Assembly (NCBI GenBank): GCA_028689835.1
Contig: JAQVCK010000006.1
Span: forward strand, 1-41,362
Length of the DNA stretch: 41,362 bases
Origin: Pygmaiobacter sp.
Lineage (GTDB): Bacteria > Bacillota > Clostridia > Oscillospirales > Ruminococcaceae
Reading direction: 5' to 3'
Position 1 is the stretch's first letter; each line of letters starts with the position of its first letter. Shown one piece after another: positions 32,622-40,521 of the stretch. The notes beneath the pieces were generated by a model. The model saw only the letters and a list, made by a program, of their open reading frames with translations, did not search any database and was not told the origin of the DNA. The position numbers and the translations under genes are program-made.

Positions 32622-33560
32622 TTAAATCCACTTTTTGCGCATCATCACCCAAATTGCCCCCAATGTCAACGCCAGAGCAATGGCCATAATATACAAAAAG
32701 CCAAACGGGTTTTGCGCAAAAGGCACCGGCACGTTCATACCCCAAAGCCCAAACACAATCGTTGGGATGGTGAGTGCAATGGTGATGACCGCCAGCAGCT
32801 TCATCACGATATTCAGGTTATTTGAAATGACCGAGGCAAACGCGTCCATCGTACCGCTTAAAATGTCGCGGTAAATATTGCTCATCTCAATGGCCTGCTT
32901 ATTTTCAATAATGACATCTTCCAGCAGTTCGGTGTCCTCCGGGTAATCTTTCACAAAATCAAGCCGCAACATTTTTTCCAGCACGATCTCGTTGCTTTTC
33001 AGCGCGGTAGAAAAATACACAAGGCTTTTTTCCAGCCCCAGCATCTGAATCAACTCTTTGTTTTTCATGCTGATGTGCAGCTCGTTTTCAACCCGGGTGC
33101 TACTTTTGTCCACCTGGCGCAGGTAAAACAAGAATAGCGTGGCGTTGCGGTACAAAAATTGCAGCGTCATGCGGTTTTTTTTGCGGGTGTTCAGCCCGCG
33201 CACCAGCCCCTCGGTAAAGGCGCGGGGCAACGCCACCTCTTTCAGGCAGACCGTCACAATGTTGTCGTCGGTCAAAATAATGCCAAACGGCAACGTGTTG
33301 TACACAAAGTTCGGCCCCTGTGTTTCTACCGTCGGGGTGTCCACCAAAATCAGGGTGTGCCCGTCCTCAATTTCCAGCCGGCTGCGTTCCTCTTCATCCA
33401 GCGCGGCAACTAAAAAGTCGCGCTCAATCGACAGGCAGGATGAGACCCGCCCAATTTCTTCTTCCGTCGGCGCGCAAAGGTGCACCCAGCAGCCGGGCAG
33501 GATTTTCTCCTGCTCTGCCAGTGCGCCGTTGACGGGGTTGGTCATGTAAATATCAATCAT
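32622..33560 (-). CDS. corA: CorA family divalent cation transporter
   Basis: This 312-residue protein is a channel-like transporter of Mg2+ or related metals, normally a homopentamer. A large N-terminal cytoplasmic alpha/beta domain is followed by a long stalk helix and two C-terminal helices (about 252-273 and 287-306). The signature GMN is at 274-276 (GLWGMNVPVP) with the positively charged C-terminal RKKWI. CorA-type metal specificity (Mg, Co, Ni, Zn) cannot be set by this motif. The ATG has AGGTG about 5 nt upstream. It has an unusual 5' leader with a terminator and a closed multi-helix element. Confidence 0.92.
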   Translation of the reverse strand: MIDIYMTNPVNGALAEQEKILPGCWVHLCAPTEEEIGRVSSCLSIERDFLVAALDEEERSRLEIEDGHTLILVDTPTVETQGPNFVYNTLPFGIILTDDNIVTVCLKEVALPRAFTEGLVRGLNTRKKNRMTLQFLYRNATLFLFYLRQVDKSSTRVENELHISMKNKELIQMLGLEKSLVYFSTALKSNEIVLEKMLRLDFVKDYPEDTELLEDVIIENKQAIEMSNIYRDILSGTMDAFASVISNNLNIVMKLLAVITIALTIPTIVFGLWGMNVPVPFAQNPFGFLYIMAIALALTLGAIWVMMRKKWI

Positions 33561-33598
33561 GCGTCACCTGCTTTCCCGGGCAGGGTCAGGCGCGCTGT

Positions 33599-33690
33599 GA
33601 GTGTAAAACCACTCGCCGGCGGGCCCGGCTACCCGGCATATTCATACTACTTCGAGGGTTAGGATCGCCTTCCACGAGGGTTTCACTCTC
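33599..33690 (-). ncRNA. Structured element in the corA leader (riboswitch candidate)
   Basis: On the minus-strand RNA the segment 33690-33675 (GAGAGUGAAACCCUCG) pairs with 33618-33599 (CGAG-U-GGUUUUACACUC), giving a closing helix of about 14 pairs with small bulges. Inside are GGA-AGGCGA-UCC, a purine-rich single-stranded stretch (AACCCUCGAAGUAGUAUGAAUA is split by no stem) and CCGG-GUAG-CCGG. The element ends 38 nt before corA. It does not match the M-box, yybP-ykoY, NiCo, fluoride or GEMM motifs that I can recall. A compact, closed junction ahead of a metal-transporter gene suggests a metal-responsive RNA. Confidence 0.5.
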
Positions 33691-33724
33691 CTTTTTTGTA
33701 AAATTTGTTTGGGGCCGCAAAAAA

Positions 33725-33744
33725 AGCGCAGGTTTTACTGCGCT
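33725..33744 (-). terminator. Intrinsic terminator between galactosidase gene and corA
   Basis: AGCGCAG pairs with CTGCGCT around a 6-nt loop and is followed by seven T (33725-33719). It may end the alpha-galactosidase transcript. It also lies downstream of the apparent corA promoter, so corA transcripts must read through it. Confidence 0.8.
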
Positions 33745-33760
33745 GTTTTGCTGTATCTTT

Positions 33761-33790
33761 AGTTTAGCCTATTTTAGGCTGTTTTGTCAA
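33761..33790 (-). promoter_or_regulatory. Promoter of corA with inverted repeat in the spacer
   Basis: TTGACA (33790-33785) and TAAACT (33766-33761) are 18 bp apart. AGCCTA-AAA-TAGGCT (33766-33780) is a perfect inverted repeat that fills most of the spacer and touches the -10, suggesting a repressor site. Confidence 0.6.
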
Positions 33791-33824
33791 CAAAAAAAGC
33801 CCTTTTTGCCGTATTTTACAGTTT

Positions 33825-36215
33825 TTAAACATCTGGCTCGTCTTTTCTCTCTTTTTCTTCCGGCAGCGCGGCTTTTCCCGCTTTTATTTCATACAAGCGG
33901 GCCGCAAAATCCGGCATGGGGCGCACGTTTTCGTTATAACCGGTGCCGGTAAACGCCTGTTTTAGGCGAATACCCGCCCGCATCAGCAAATCGCCCCACG
34001 CGGTATAACTCTCCTGCTCACAATCCAGCGCTTTCAAATCGCCCACCGCGTGCATCAGGTAACCGTCGGTATTCACATGCACGGGCAAAATCTGGTTGAG
34101 CAGGCTGCCAAAGGTTTTAATGGCAACGCGCTCGGGGCGCACCGTCACGGTGTACATGCGCTGGGGGCTAAGGCCGGCAAGCCGCAGCGGCCTGCGGGCA
34201 CTGTTGGGCACCACCAGCCCCTGAAACTCGCCGGCCACCGCTTCGGTGCGGTCTTCGCTTACCACCATCCAGCGGGTCTCGCGGGTTTCGGTGCCGCGGC
34301 TACCATCCGCTTCAAACGGGCTTTGCAGCCGGTAAAAGCGCCCCTGCTGCAACACCTCGCGGTGGGCTTTGTACCAGCTGATTTGCGCCGCCATCATCTT
34401 TTTTTTTACCGGGGACGCGACCGCAAGGTCCAGCTCGTACCCCAAAAGGCCAAAGGCCGCAACGTCAAACCGGGCCTCCAGCGGCGACTGGCGTGCCGTC
34501 TGATGGTTGGGGCTTGCCGAAACATGGGCCCCCACCACACATTGCGGGTAGCCGTAGCTGGTGCCGGTTTGAATTTTCTGCCGCTCGTAGGCATCGGTGT
34601 CGTCGCTGGCCCAAATTTGCGGCATATAGCACAGCATACCAAGGTCAAACCGGTTGCCGCCCGACGCGCAGCTTTCAAACAATACGTCAGGGCAGGCCGC
34701 CGTCACCCGCGCAAGCACATCGTACAGCCCCTGCACATACCGGTGCGAAAACCGGCCCTGCTCGTCGAGCGCGGGCGAATACAAATCGGTCAGCGGGCGG
34801 TTCATATCCCATTTCACATAGCGAATCGGCGCGCTTTGTACCGTTGATACAACCTGCTGCACGATGTAATCGCGCACTTCGGGCCGGCACAGGTCCAGCA
34901 CCAGCTGGTTGCGCCCGCGGGAGGGCGCAACCCCCGGCACCGTTACAGCCCAATCCGGGTGGGCACGGTAAAGGTCCGAATCCTCGTTTACCATCTCCGG
35001 CTCCATCCACAGGCCAAACTGCATGCCCAGCGCGTTGACCTTTTGCGCAAGCCCCGCAAGGCCCTGCGGCAGTTTTTTGGTGTTGACCGCGTAATCGCCA
35101 AGGCCCGCTTTGTCGCTGTTGCGCGCGCCAAACCAGCCGTCATCCAGCACAAACAGTTCAACGCCCAGCGCCGCGGCTTCGCGCGCCAGCTTTAGCAGCC
35201 GGCGCTCGTTAAAATCAAAATAGGTCGCCTCCCAGTTGTTCAGCAGCACCGGGCGCGGGCGGGTAGCAAACACAGGCGGCAAAATGTGCTGTTTCACAAA
35301 CCGGTGCATGTTGTCGCTCATGCCGTTTGCACCCTCGTCTGAACAGGTCATCACCGCCCACGGCGCGTCAAACTGCTGCCCCGGTGCCAGCGGCCAGCAA
35401 AAGCCGTCACTCTGCACCCCGGCCAGCACCCGTGTTTCGCCCAAGGTCGAAACCTCTGCCGCGCCCTCAAAGCTGCCGGAATAAACGAGGTTAAACCCGT
35501 ACACCCGGCCCGTAAACTCGGTGGCGCCGTCCTCTTTTAAAAAGAAAAACGGGTTGGTACGGCTGGACGATACCCCGCTGCGGCTGCCAAAGCAAACGGC
35601 CCCCGGCGTAAGGCGGTGCGGCGTGACATTGCGCTCGCGCGCCCAGGCACCGGTCAGCGTATACAGCGTGTAAGCGCAACCCGGCAAATCCAGCTGAAAG
35701 CTGTCTGCCCGCTGCAACTGCACGGTATCCTGTGTGCCGTTGTGCACCCGCACGGTGCGGGCAATCACGTCCGCCTGCTCGTATACGGTATAAAACAGTG
35801 TCACCTGCAAGCCGGTGGCGGTGGCAAGGTACAATGCCAGCGTGCCGTCTGCCCCATGGGGCGAGGGCAGCCCGTCCAGCACCGGGGTCTCGTTTAAAAT
35901 TTCAAAGCCGGTGTACGCAAAATCGGCGGTGGTGCCCGCCTTTTGTGCCGCAATAAACGACGAAAGCCGAAAATCGCCCTTATTTTGCGGCGAAAAATCC
36001 AGCGGCAGGCTGTCAAGTGACAACGGCGCGGTGTCGGGCCGGTATACGACCTCACTGCCATAGCCCGCCGCATTTTTAGTGAGTAGCGGGCCGGTGTCGC
36101 ACACCTTGATTTTAGGGCCGTAATAAAGCTGTTGCAACAGCCCGCCCTCTGCCCGCACAAGGTAACTGGTGGTACGGGTATCCAACTGAAAAACCGTATC
36201 GGTGACCGTGATCAA
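33825..36215 (-). CDS. Alpha-galactosidase, glycoside hydrolase family 36
   Basis: This 796-residue enzyme hydrolyses terminal alpha-1,6-galactosides such as melibiose and raffinose. An N-terminal beta-sandwich (about 1-320) precedes the catalytic barrel. The nucleophile is D470 in KWDMNRPL, and the acid/base is D538 in WASDDTDAYE. FVLDDGWFG and SCASGGNRFD are further GH36 signatures. No signal peptide is present, so it acts inside the cell on imported sugar. A TTG start at 36215 is supported by AGGGGG 8 nt upstream; there is no ATG near it. No sugar transporter or regulator is adjacent, so uptake genes must lie elsewhere. Confidence 0.95.
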   Translation of the reverse strand: MITVTDTVFQLDTRTTSYLVRAEGGLLQQLYYGPKIKVCDTGPLLTKNAAGYGSEVVYRPDTAPLSLDSLPLDFSPQNKGDFRLSSFIAAQKAGTTADFAYTGFEILNETPVLDGLPSPHGADGTLALYLATATGLQVTLFYTVYEQADVIARTVRVHNGTQDTVQLQRADSFQLDLPGCAYTLYTLTGAWARERNVTPHRLTPGAVCFGSRSGVSSSRTNPFFFLKEDGATEFTGRVYGFNLVYSGSFEGAAEVSTLGETRVLAGVQSDGFCWPLAPGQQFDAPWAVMTCSDEGANGMSDNMHRFVKQHILPPVFATRPRPVLLNNWEATYFDFNERRLLKLAREAAALGVELFVLDDGWFGARNSDKAGLGDYAVNTKKLPQGLAGLAQKVNALGMQFGLWMEPEMVNEDSDLYRAHPDWAVTVPGVAPSRGRNQLVLDLCRPEVRDYIVQQVVSTVQSAPIRYVKWDMNRPLTDLYSPALDEQGRFSHRYVQGLYDVLARVTAACPDVLFESCASGGNRFDLGMLCYMPQIWASDDTDAYERQKIQTGTSYGYPQCVVGAHVSASPNHQTARQSPLEARFDVAAFGLLGYELDLAVASPVKKKMMAAQISWYKAHREVLQQGRFYRLQSPFEADGSRGTETRETRWMVVSEDRTEAVAGEFQGLVVPNSARRPLRLAGLSPQRMYTVTVRPERVAIKTFGSLLNQILPVHVNTDGYLMHAVGDLKALDCEQESYTAWGDLLMRAGIRLKQAFTGTGYNENVRPMPDFAARLYEIKAGKAALPEEKERKDEPDV

Positions 36216-36243
36216 TCTGCGCGCCCCCTGCTTTTTAAAATTA

Positions 36244-36271
36244 CAATGTTTCAGCTAAAACTGAAACATTG
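36244..36271. promoter_or_regulatory. Perfect palindromic operator of the alpha-galactosidase gene
   Basis: CAATGTTTCAG-CTAAAA-CTGAAACATTG is an 11+11 bp perfect inverted repeat lying directly downstream of the galactosidase -10 and 29 bp before its TTG start. It is the shape of a repressor site at the transcription start. The regulator is not encoded in the window. Confidence 0.75.
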
Positions 36272-36279
36272 CTGCCTTA

Positions 36280-36308
36280 ATTATACCCCGCTGCGGGTGG
36301 TAAAACAA
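36280..36308 (-). promoter_or_regulatory. Promoter of the alpha-galactosidase gene
   Basis: -35 TTGTTT (36308-36303) and -10 TATAAT (36285-36280) are 17 bp apart. The start of transcription falls inside the operator palindrome. Confidence 0.75.
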
Positions 36309-36318
36309 CCGGCGGTGT

Positions 36319-36326
36319 GCTATACT
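36319..36326 (+). promoter_or_regulatory. Extended -10 promoter of the FemAB gene
   Basis: TGC-TATACT forms an extended -10 (TGN plus near-consensus hexamer); the -35 region is poor. It lies about 110 bp before the TTG start and diverges from the galactosidase promoter, which it almost touches. Confidence 0.55.
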
Positions 36327-36435
36327 GTTAAAGTATATAGGTATGCCGCCGTGTGTTTTGCTAAGCCTTGCCACGGCGGTGCTTTTGCCGATTACGCGCC
36401 AGCTACTGTGGCGCAGACCAAAGGGGACACAAACG

Positions 36436-37473
36436 TTGGAAATTTTGAAACCGGAGCAGTACGGCGAAGCCGAGGCTTTTGTCGCACACCACCCGTCGGG
36501 CAGCTTTATGCAAAGCCCGGCCTGGGCAAAGGTAAAACCGAACTGGAAGCACGAAATTGTGGTACAGCGGGACCCTGCGGGCCAGATCATTGGCAGCATG
36601 AGCATTTTGATTATGCCGATGGGCCCCGGCGCTTTGATGTATGCCCCGCGCGGCCCGGTGTGCAGCTATGATGACAGCGAAACGCTGGCGGCGCTGCTGG
36701 CGGGTGCCAAACAAGTGGCAAAACAGTACCACGCGCACATTTTAAAAATGGACCCCTATATCATAGAGGGGGACGAAGCCCATATTGCGGTGTTTCGCGC
36801 ACTGGGGTGTGAGTTTACACCCGACGCCGCGTTTCACGACACCATTCAGCCACGGCACAACTACATGCTGCCCTACCTTGAGGGGCTAACCGAAGAAAGC
36901 CTGCTGGCAAAGTTTGTGCGCGAGACCCGGTATTACATCCGCTACCCTGAAAAGCACGGGGTCGTGTGCCGCTATGGCACCGAGTGCCTCGACGACTTTT
37001 ACAAGGTCTATTCTGAGACCGGCGAGCGGCAGGGCTTTTCCATCCGCCCCAAAGAGTACCTTGCCGGGTTTTTGGCGGCTTACCCCGCCGCGGCACGGCT
37101 GTACATGTGCTACGCGCCGTCGGGCGAGCCAATCTGCGGCGGCCTTGCGGTAAACTACGCGGGCAAAACCGCGCATGTATACGGTTGCTCCAGCGACGAC
37201 CACGAGTTGCGCCGCCTGCGGGCAACCTACCTGTTGCAATGGGAAATGATGAAATGGGCGCTTTCGACCGGCTGCCGTATTTACGACATGCAGGGGGTCG
37301 CCACCCGGCCGGAGGACAGCGAAGCACTGTACAATGTGCTGGGCTTTAAACAAAACTTTACCGGTGAGATCGTCACGACCGCCGGCGAGTTTCGCATGAT
37401 TTACAACGCGGGGGTGAATGCCGCAGTGGAAGCTGCACTGCATCTGCGCGAGCGAATGCGCGGGCGGCGATAA
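36436..37473 (+). CDS. FemAB/FemX family peptidoglycan bridge-forming aminoacyltransferase
   Basis: This 345-residue cytosolic enzyme contains two GNAT-like halves. FVAHHPSGSFMQSPAWAKVKPNW at the start and GGLAVNYAGKTAHVYGCSS...LLQWEMMKWALSTGCRIYDMQG in the second half are typical of FemX/FemA proteins. These use aminoacyl-tRNA to add the first bridge residue (Gly, Ala or Ser) to lipid II. The LGFKQNFTGEIV segment near the end is the common C-terminal mark. A TTG start at 36436 is chosen because AAAGGGG lies 9 nt before it and the protein then begins at the family start; the upstream ATG lacks a ribosome site. The added amino acid cannot be told from sequence. Confidence 0.88.
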   Translation: MEILKPEQYGEAEAFVAHHPSGSFMQSPAWAKVKPNWKHEIVVQRDPAGQIIGSMSILIMPMGPGALMYAPRGPVCSYDDSETLAALLAGAKQVAKQYHAHILKMDPYIIEGDEAHIAVFRALGCEFTPDAAFHDTIQPRHNYMLPYLEGLTEESLLAKFVRETRYYIRYPEKHGVVCRYGTECLDDFYKVYSETGERQGFSIRPKEYLAGFLAAYPAAARLYMCYAPSGEPICGGLAVNYAGKTAHVYGCSSDDHELRRLRATYLLQWEMMKWALSTGCRIYDMQGVATRPEDSEALYNVLGFKQNFTGEIVTTAGEFRMIYNAGVNAAVEAALHLRERMRGRR

Positions 37474-37532
37474 CCACCAGCAACCAAACAAAGCCGGGCC
37501 GGGCATGGCCCAACCAGACAGGGGGAACAACC

Positions 37533-39515
37533 ATGCAAGAGAAAAAAACGTTTTACATTACCACACCTATTTATTACCCGTCGGACAAGCTGCACATTGG
37601 CCATAGTTATACCACCGTGGCCTGCGATGCGCTGGCGCGCTATAAACGCCTTTGCGGTTATGACGTGATGTTTTTGACCGGCACCGATGAGCACGGCCAG
37701 AAAATACAAGACAAGGCCGAAGCCCGCGGTGTCACCCCAAAACAGTATGTGGACGAGATCGTCGCAACCATCAAAGACCTGTGGAAGCTGATGGACATCA
37801 GCTATGACCGCTTTGTGCGCACAACCGACGACTACCACGTTGAATCGGTGCAGAAGATTTTTCAAAAGCTGTACGAAAAGGGCGACATCTACAAGGGTGT
37901 CTACAAAGGGCACTACTGCAAACCGTGCGAAAGCTTTTGGACCGACAGCCAGCTGGTGGACGGCAAGTGCCCCGACTGTGGGCGAGAGGTCTACGACGCA
38001 GAGGAAGAGGCCTATTTCTTCCGCATCAGCAACTACTCGGACCGTCTGCTGCAATACTATGAGGACCACCCGGACTTCATTCAGCCCGCCTCGCGCAAAA
38101 ACGAGATGATTGCATTCATCGGCCAGGGCTTGCAGGACACCTGTGTGTCGCGTACCAGTGTCAAATGGGGCATCCCCGTAACCTTTGACCCCAGCCACAC
38201 CATTTATGTGTGGATTGATGCGCTTTCAAACTACATCACCGCACTGGGTTACGGCAACACCCGCTACGACGATTACGACCACTATTGGCCCGCGGACATC
38301 CACATGGTGGGCAAAGAGATTTTGCGGTTCCACACCATTATCTGGCCCGCGATGCTGATGGCGCTGGATTTGCCGTTGCCTAAAAAGGTGTTTGGCCACG
38401 GCTGGGTGCTGATTGACGGCGGCAAAATGAGCAAATCGAAGGGCAACATTGTCGACCCCGGCATTCTGTGCGGGCGGTACGGCGTGGACGCCATCCGTTA
38501 CTTTTTACTGCGCGAGATCCCGTTTGGCAACGACGGTGTGTTTACCAACGAGTCGCTGATTAGCCGCATCAACACCGACCTTGCCAATGACCTTGGCAAC
38601 CTGCTGTCGCGCACCGCCGCCATGGTGAAAAAATATTTTGGCGGCACCCTGCCCGCACAGCGGCGCGCCGATGCGCTGGACGACGAGCTTGCCGCACTGT
38701 GCGAAGCGCTGCCCGGCAAAGTGACTGGCTGTATGGATGAACTGCTGTTGCCGCAGGCGCTGATGGAAATTTTTAAAGTGGTGCAGCGCGCCAACAAATA
38801 TATTGATGAAACCACCCCGTGGGCCCTTGCAAAGGACGAAGCCCAGCGCGACCGCCTTGGTGCCGTGTTGTATAACTTGTGCGAAACCTTGCGCTATGTC
38901 GCAGTGCTGATTACCCCGTTCTTGCCCTCTACCGGGCCGAAGATTGCCGACCAGATTGGCGTGCCCGCAGAGCTGCGCAGCTTTGACAGCCTTGGCCACT
39001 TTGGTGCCCTGCCCGCAGGGTGCCTCGTGCCCGGCGGCGAAGCGCTGTTCCCGCGCATTGATGCCGAAAAAGAGCTGGCAGAGCTTGCCGCCCAAAAGGC
39101 AGCACAGGAAGCCAAGCAAAAAGCAGCGGAAGCTGCCCCTGCCGGGACAAGCGCAGCCAGTGATGTCGCAATTGAGCATGAACCGGAAGTGGATTACGAC
39201 ACCTTTAGCAAAGTAGAAATGCGGGTGGCCAAGGTGACCGCCTGCGAAAAGATGAAAGAGAGCCGCAAGCTGTTAAAATTGACGGTGTTTGACGGCGAGC
39301 GCGAACGCACGATTCTCTCTGGCATTGCCAAATGGTACGAGCCGGAACACCTGATTGGCAAAAAGGTGGGCATTGTGGCAAACCTTGCCCCCCGCCCGAT
39401 GATGAGCGGCAAATACCTGTCGGAGGGCATGATCCTTGCCGCCGATACCGAAGACGGCGGCGCGGCGGTGTTCTTCTTCGCCGATGATGTGCTGCCCGGT
39501 AGCCGCATCCATTAA
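37533..39515 (+). CDS. metG: Methionine-tRNA ligase
   Basis: This 660-residue class I aminoacyl-tRNA synthetase has HIGH at 21-24, a two-CxxC zinc knuckle (C129/C132 and C146/C149), and KMSKS at 298-302. An alpha-helical anticodon-binding domain follows, then an Ala/Lys-rich linker (about 515-545) and a C-terminal tRNA-binding OB-fold domain of the EMAP/Trbp111 type (about 550-660, MRVAKVTACEKMKESRKLLKL). Length and fusion are normal for Firmicutes. The ATG follows a GGGGG site. It lies 59 nt after the FemAB gene and may be co-transcribed with it. Confidence 0.97.
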   Translation: MQEKKTFYITTPIYYPSDKLHIGHSYTTVACDALARYKRLCGYDVMFLTGTDEHGQKIQDKAEARGVTPKQYVDEIVATIKDLWKLMDISYDRFVRTTDDYHVESVQKIFQKLYEKGDIYKGVYKGHYCKPCESFWTDSQLVDGKCPDCGREVYDAEEEAYFFRISNYSDRLLQYYEDHPDFIQPASRKNEMIAFIGQGLQDTCVSRTSVKWGIPVTFDPSHTIYVWIDALSNYITALGYGNTRYDDYDHYWPADIHMVGKEILRFHTIIWPAMLMALDLPLPKKVFGHGWVLIDGGKMSKSKGNIVDPGILCGRYGVDAIRYFLLREIPFGNDGVFTNESLISRINTDLANDLGNLLSRTAAMVKKYFGGTLPAQRRADALDDELAALCEALPGKVTGCMDELLLPQALMEIFKVVQRANKYIDETTPWALAKDEAQRDRLGAVLYNLCETLRYVAVLITPFLPSTGPKIADQIGVPAELRSFDSLGHFGALPAGCLVPGGEALFPRIDAEKELAELAAQKAAQEAKQKAAEAAPAGTSAASDVAIEHEPEVDYDTFSKVEMRVAKVTACEKMKESRKLLKLTVFDGERERTILSGIAKWYEPEHLIGKKVGIVANLAPRPMMSGKYLSEGMILAADTEDGGAAVFFFADDVLPGSRIH

Positions 39516-39535
39516 CCTGCGCGGAAAAACCGTTC

Positions 39536-39569
39536 AAAAGTTGCCCTGCTTTCAAGGGCAACTTTTTTT
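39536..39569 (+). terminator. Intrinsic terminator after metG
   Basis: AAAAGTTGCCC pairs with GGGCAACTTTT, followed by further T. The pairing can extend outward through GTTCAAA/TTTGAAC. It lies 20 nt before the next start codon, so downstream genes need readthrough or an unseen promoter. Confidence 0.88.
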
Positions 39570-39588
39570 GAACCAAAGGAGAATTTTT

Positions 39589-40521
39589 GTGGAACACCAT
39601 CCCGTGCGGCGCTGGTTCACCGGCCGTTTTTCAATGCCTGCCACCGCAGTGCTTTGCACCCTGCTGTGGGGCAGCGCGTTCCCGTTTGTCAAGTTAGGGT
39701 ATGCGGCTTTTGGGGTCACCGCTGCCACCGGTGCACCGGCAAAGCTGTTGTTTGCAGGGTTGCGTTTTGGGTTTGCCGGGCTTTTGGTGCTGGTGCTGGG
39801 CAGCTTGCAGGCAAAGCGCCCCCTGCTGCCGGCACGCAATGCCATCGCACCTGTTTTACTGACTGCGCTGGTGCAAACCGTGGCGCAATATCTGTTTTTT
39901 TATATTGGTCTTTCCAACACCACCGGCACACTGGGCAGCATTCTCACCTCCACCTCCGCCTTTTTTGTGGTGCTGGCCGCCCCTGCCTTTTCGCGGGGGG
40001 AACAAATCACCGCAAAGGGCCTTGCCGGCAGCGTAATTGGGTTTTTGGGCGTATTTTGGGCAGCAGGCGGCGCGGCATTTGCCTTTCACCTGACCGGTGA
40101 GGGGTTTATGTTACTTTCCGCCCTCGCCTCTGCCGGCGGTGCGCTATTGTCACGCCGGTTTGCACAAACCATCTCCCCGCTGTTGCTCACTGGCTGGGCG
40201 CTGTTTTTGGGCGGCGCGGCACTGGCCGCGGCCGGGGCCTTACTGGGCGGGCGGCTTGCCGTGGTTTCCGCACAGGGCATTGCACTGCTTTGCTATTTAA
40301 TTTTACTGTCTGCCACGGCGTTTTCGCTTTGGACGACCCTGCTGAAATACAACCCTGCCGGGCGCGTTGCGGTATTTAATTTTCTCATCCCGCTGTTTGG
40401 CACCATCTTATCGGTATTGCTGCTGGGCGAAGACACGCTGCAACCACGCATTTTAGGTGCGCTGGTGCTGGTGTGCGCCGGCATCGCATTAGTCAACTAT
40501 AAAAAGGAGAGCAAGCAATGA
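39589..40521 (+). CDS. DMT superfamily (EamA) transporter
   Basis: This 310-residue membrane protein has ten hydrophobic helices in two EamA repeats: LWGSAFPFVKLGYAAFG in helix 1 and, at the end, FLIPLFGTILSVLLLGEDTLQPRILGALVLVCAGIALVNY. EamA proteins usually export amino acids or other metabolites; the substrate is not known. A GTG start at 39589 has AAAGGAG 7 nt upstream and lies after the metG stop and terminator. Its stop overlaps the tatD ATG (ATGA). Confidence 0.88.
   Translation: MEHHPVRRWFTGRFSMPATAVLCTLLWGSAFPFVKLGYAAFGVTAATGAPAKLLFAGLRFGFAGLLVLVLGSLQAKRPLLPARNAIAPVLLTALVQTVAQYLFFYIGLSNTTGTLGSILTSTSAFFVVLAAPAFSRGEQITAKGLAGSVIGFLGVFWAAGGAAFAFHLTGEGFMLLSALASAGGALLSRRFAQTISPLLLTGWALFLGGAALAAAGALLGGRLAVVSAQGIALLCYLILLSATAFSLWTTLLKYNPAGRVAVFNFLIPLFGTILSVLLLGEDTLQPRILGALVLVCAGIALVNYKKESKQ

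Noticed and set aside
32532-32825. Plus-strand open frame of 97 codons beginning before corA
   Set aside because: It reads through a bidirectional terminator and then antisense to corA, with no ribosome site.
33599-33690. M-box (Mg2+) riboswitch in front of corA
   Set aside because: The expected conserved M-box segments could not be found; the layout of helices differs. Kept as an unassigned element.
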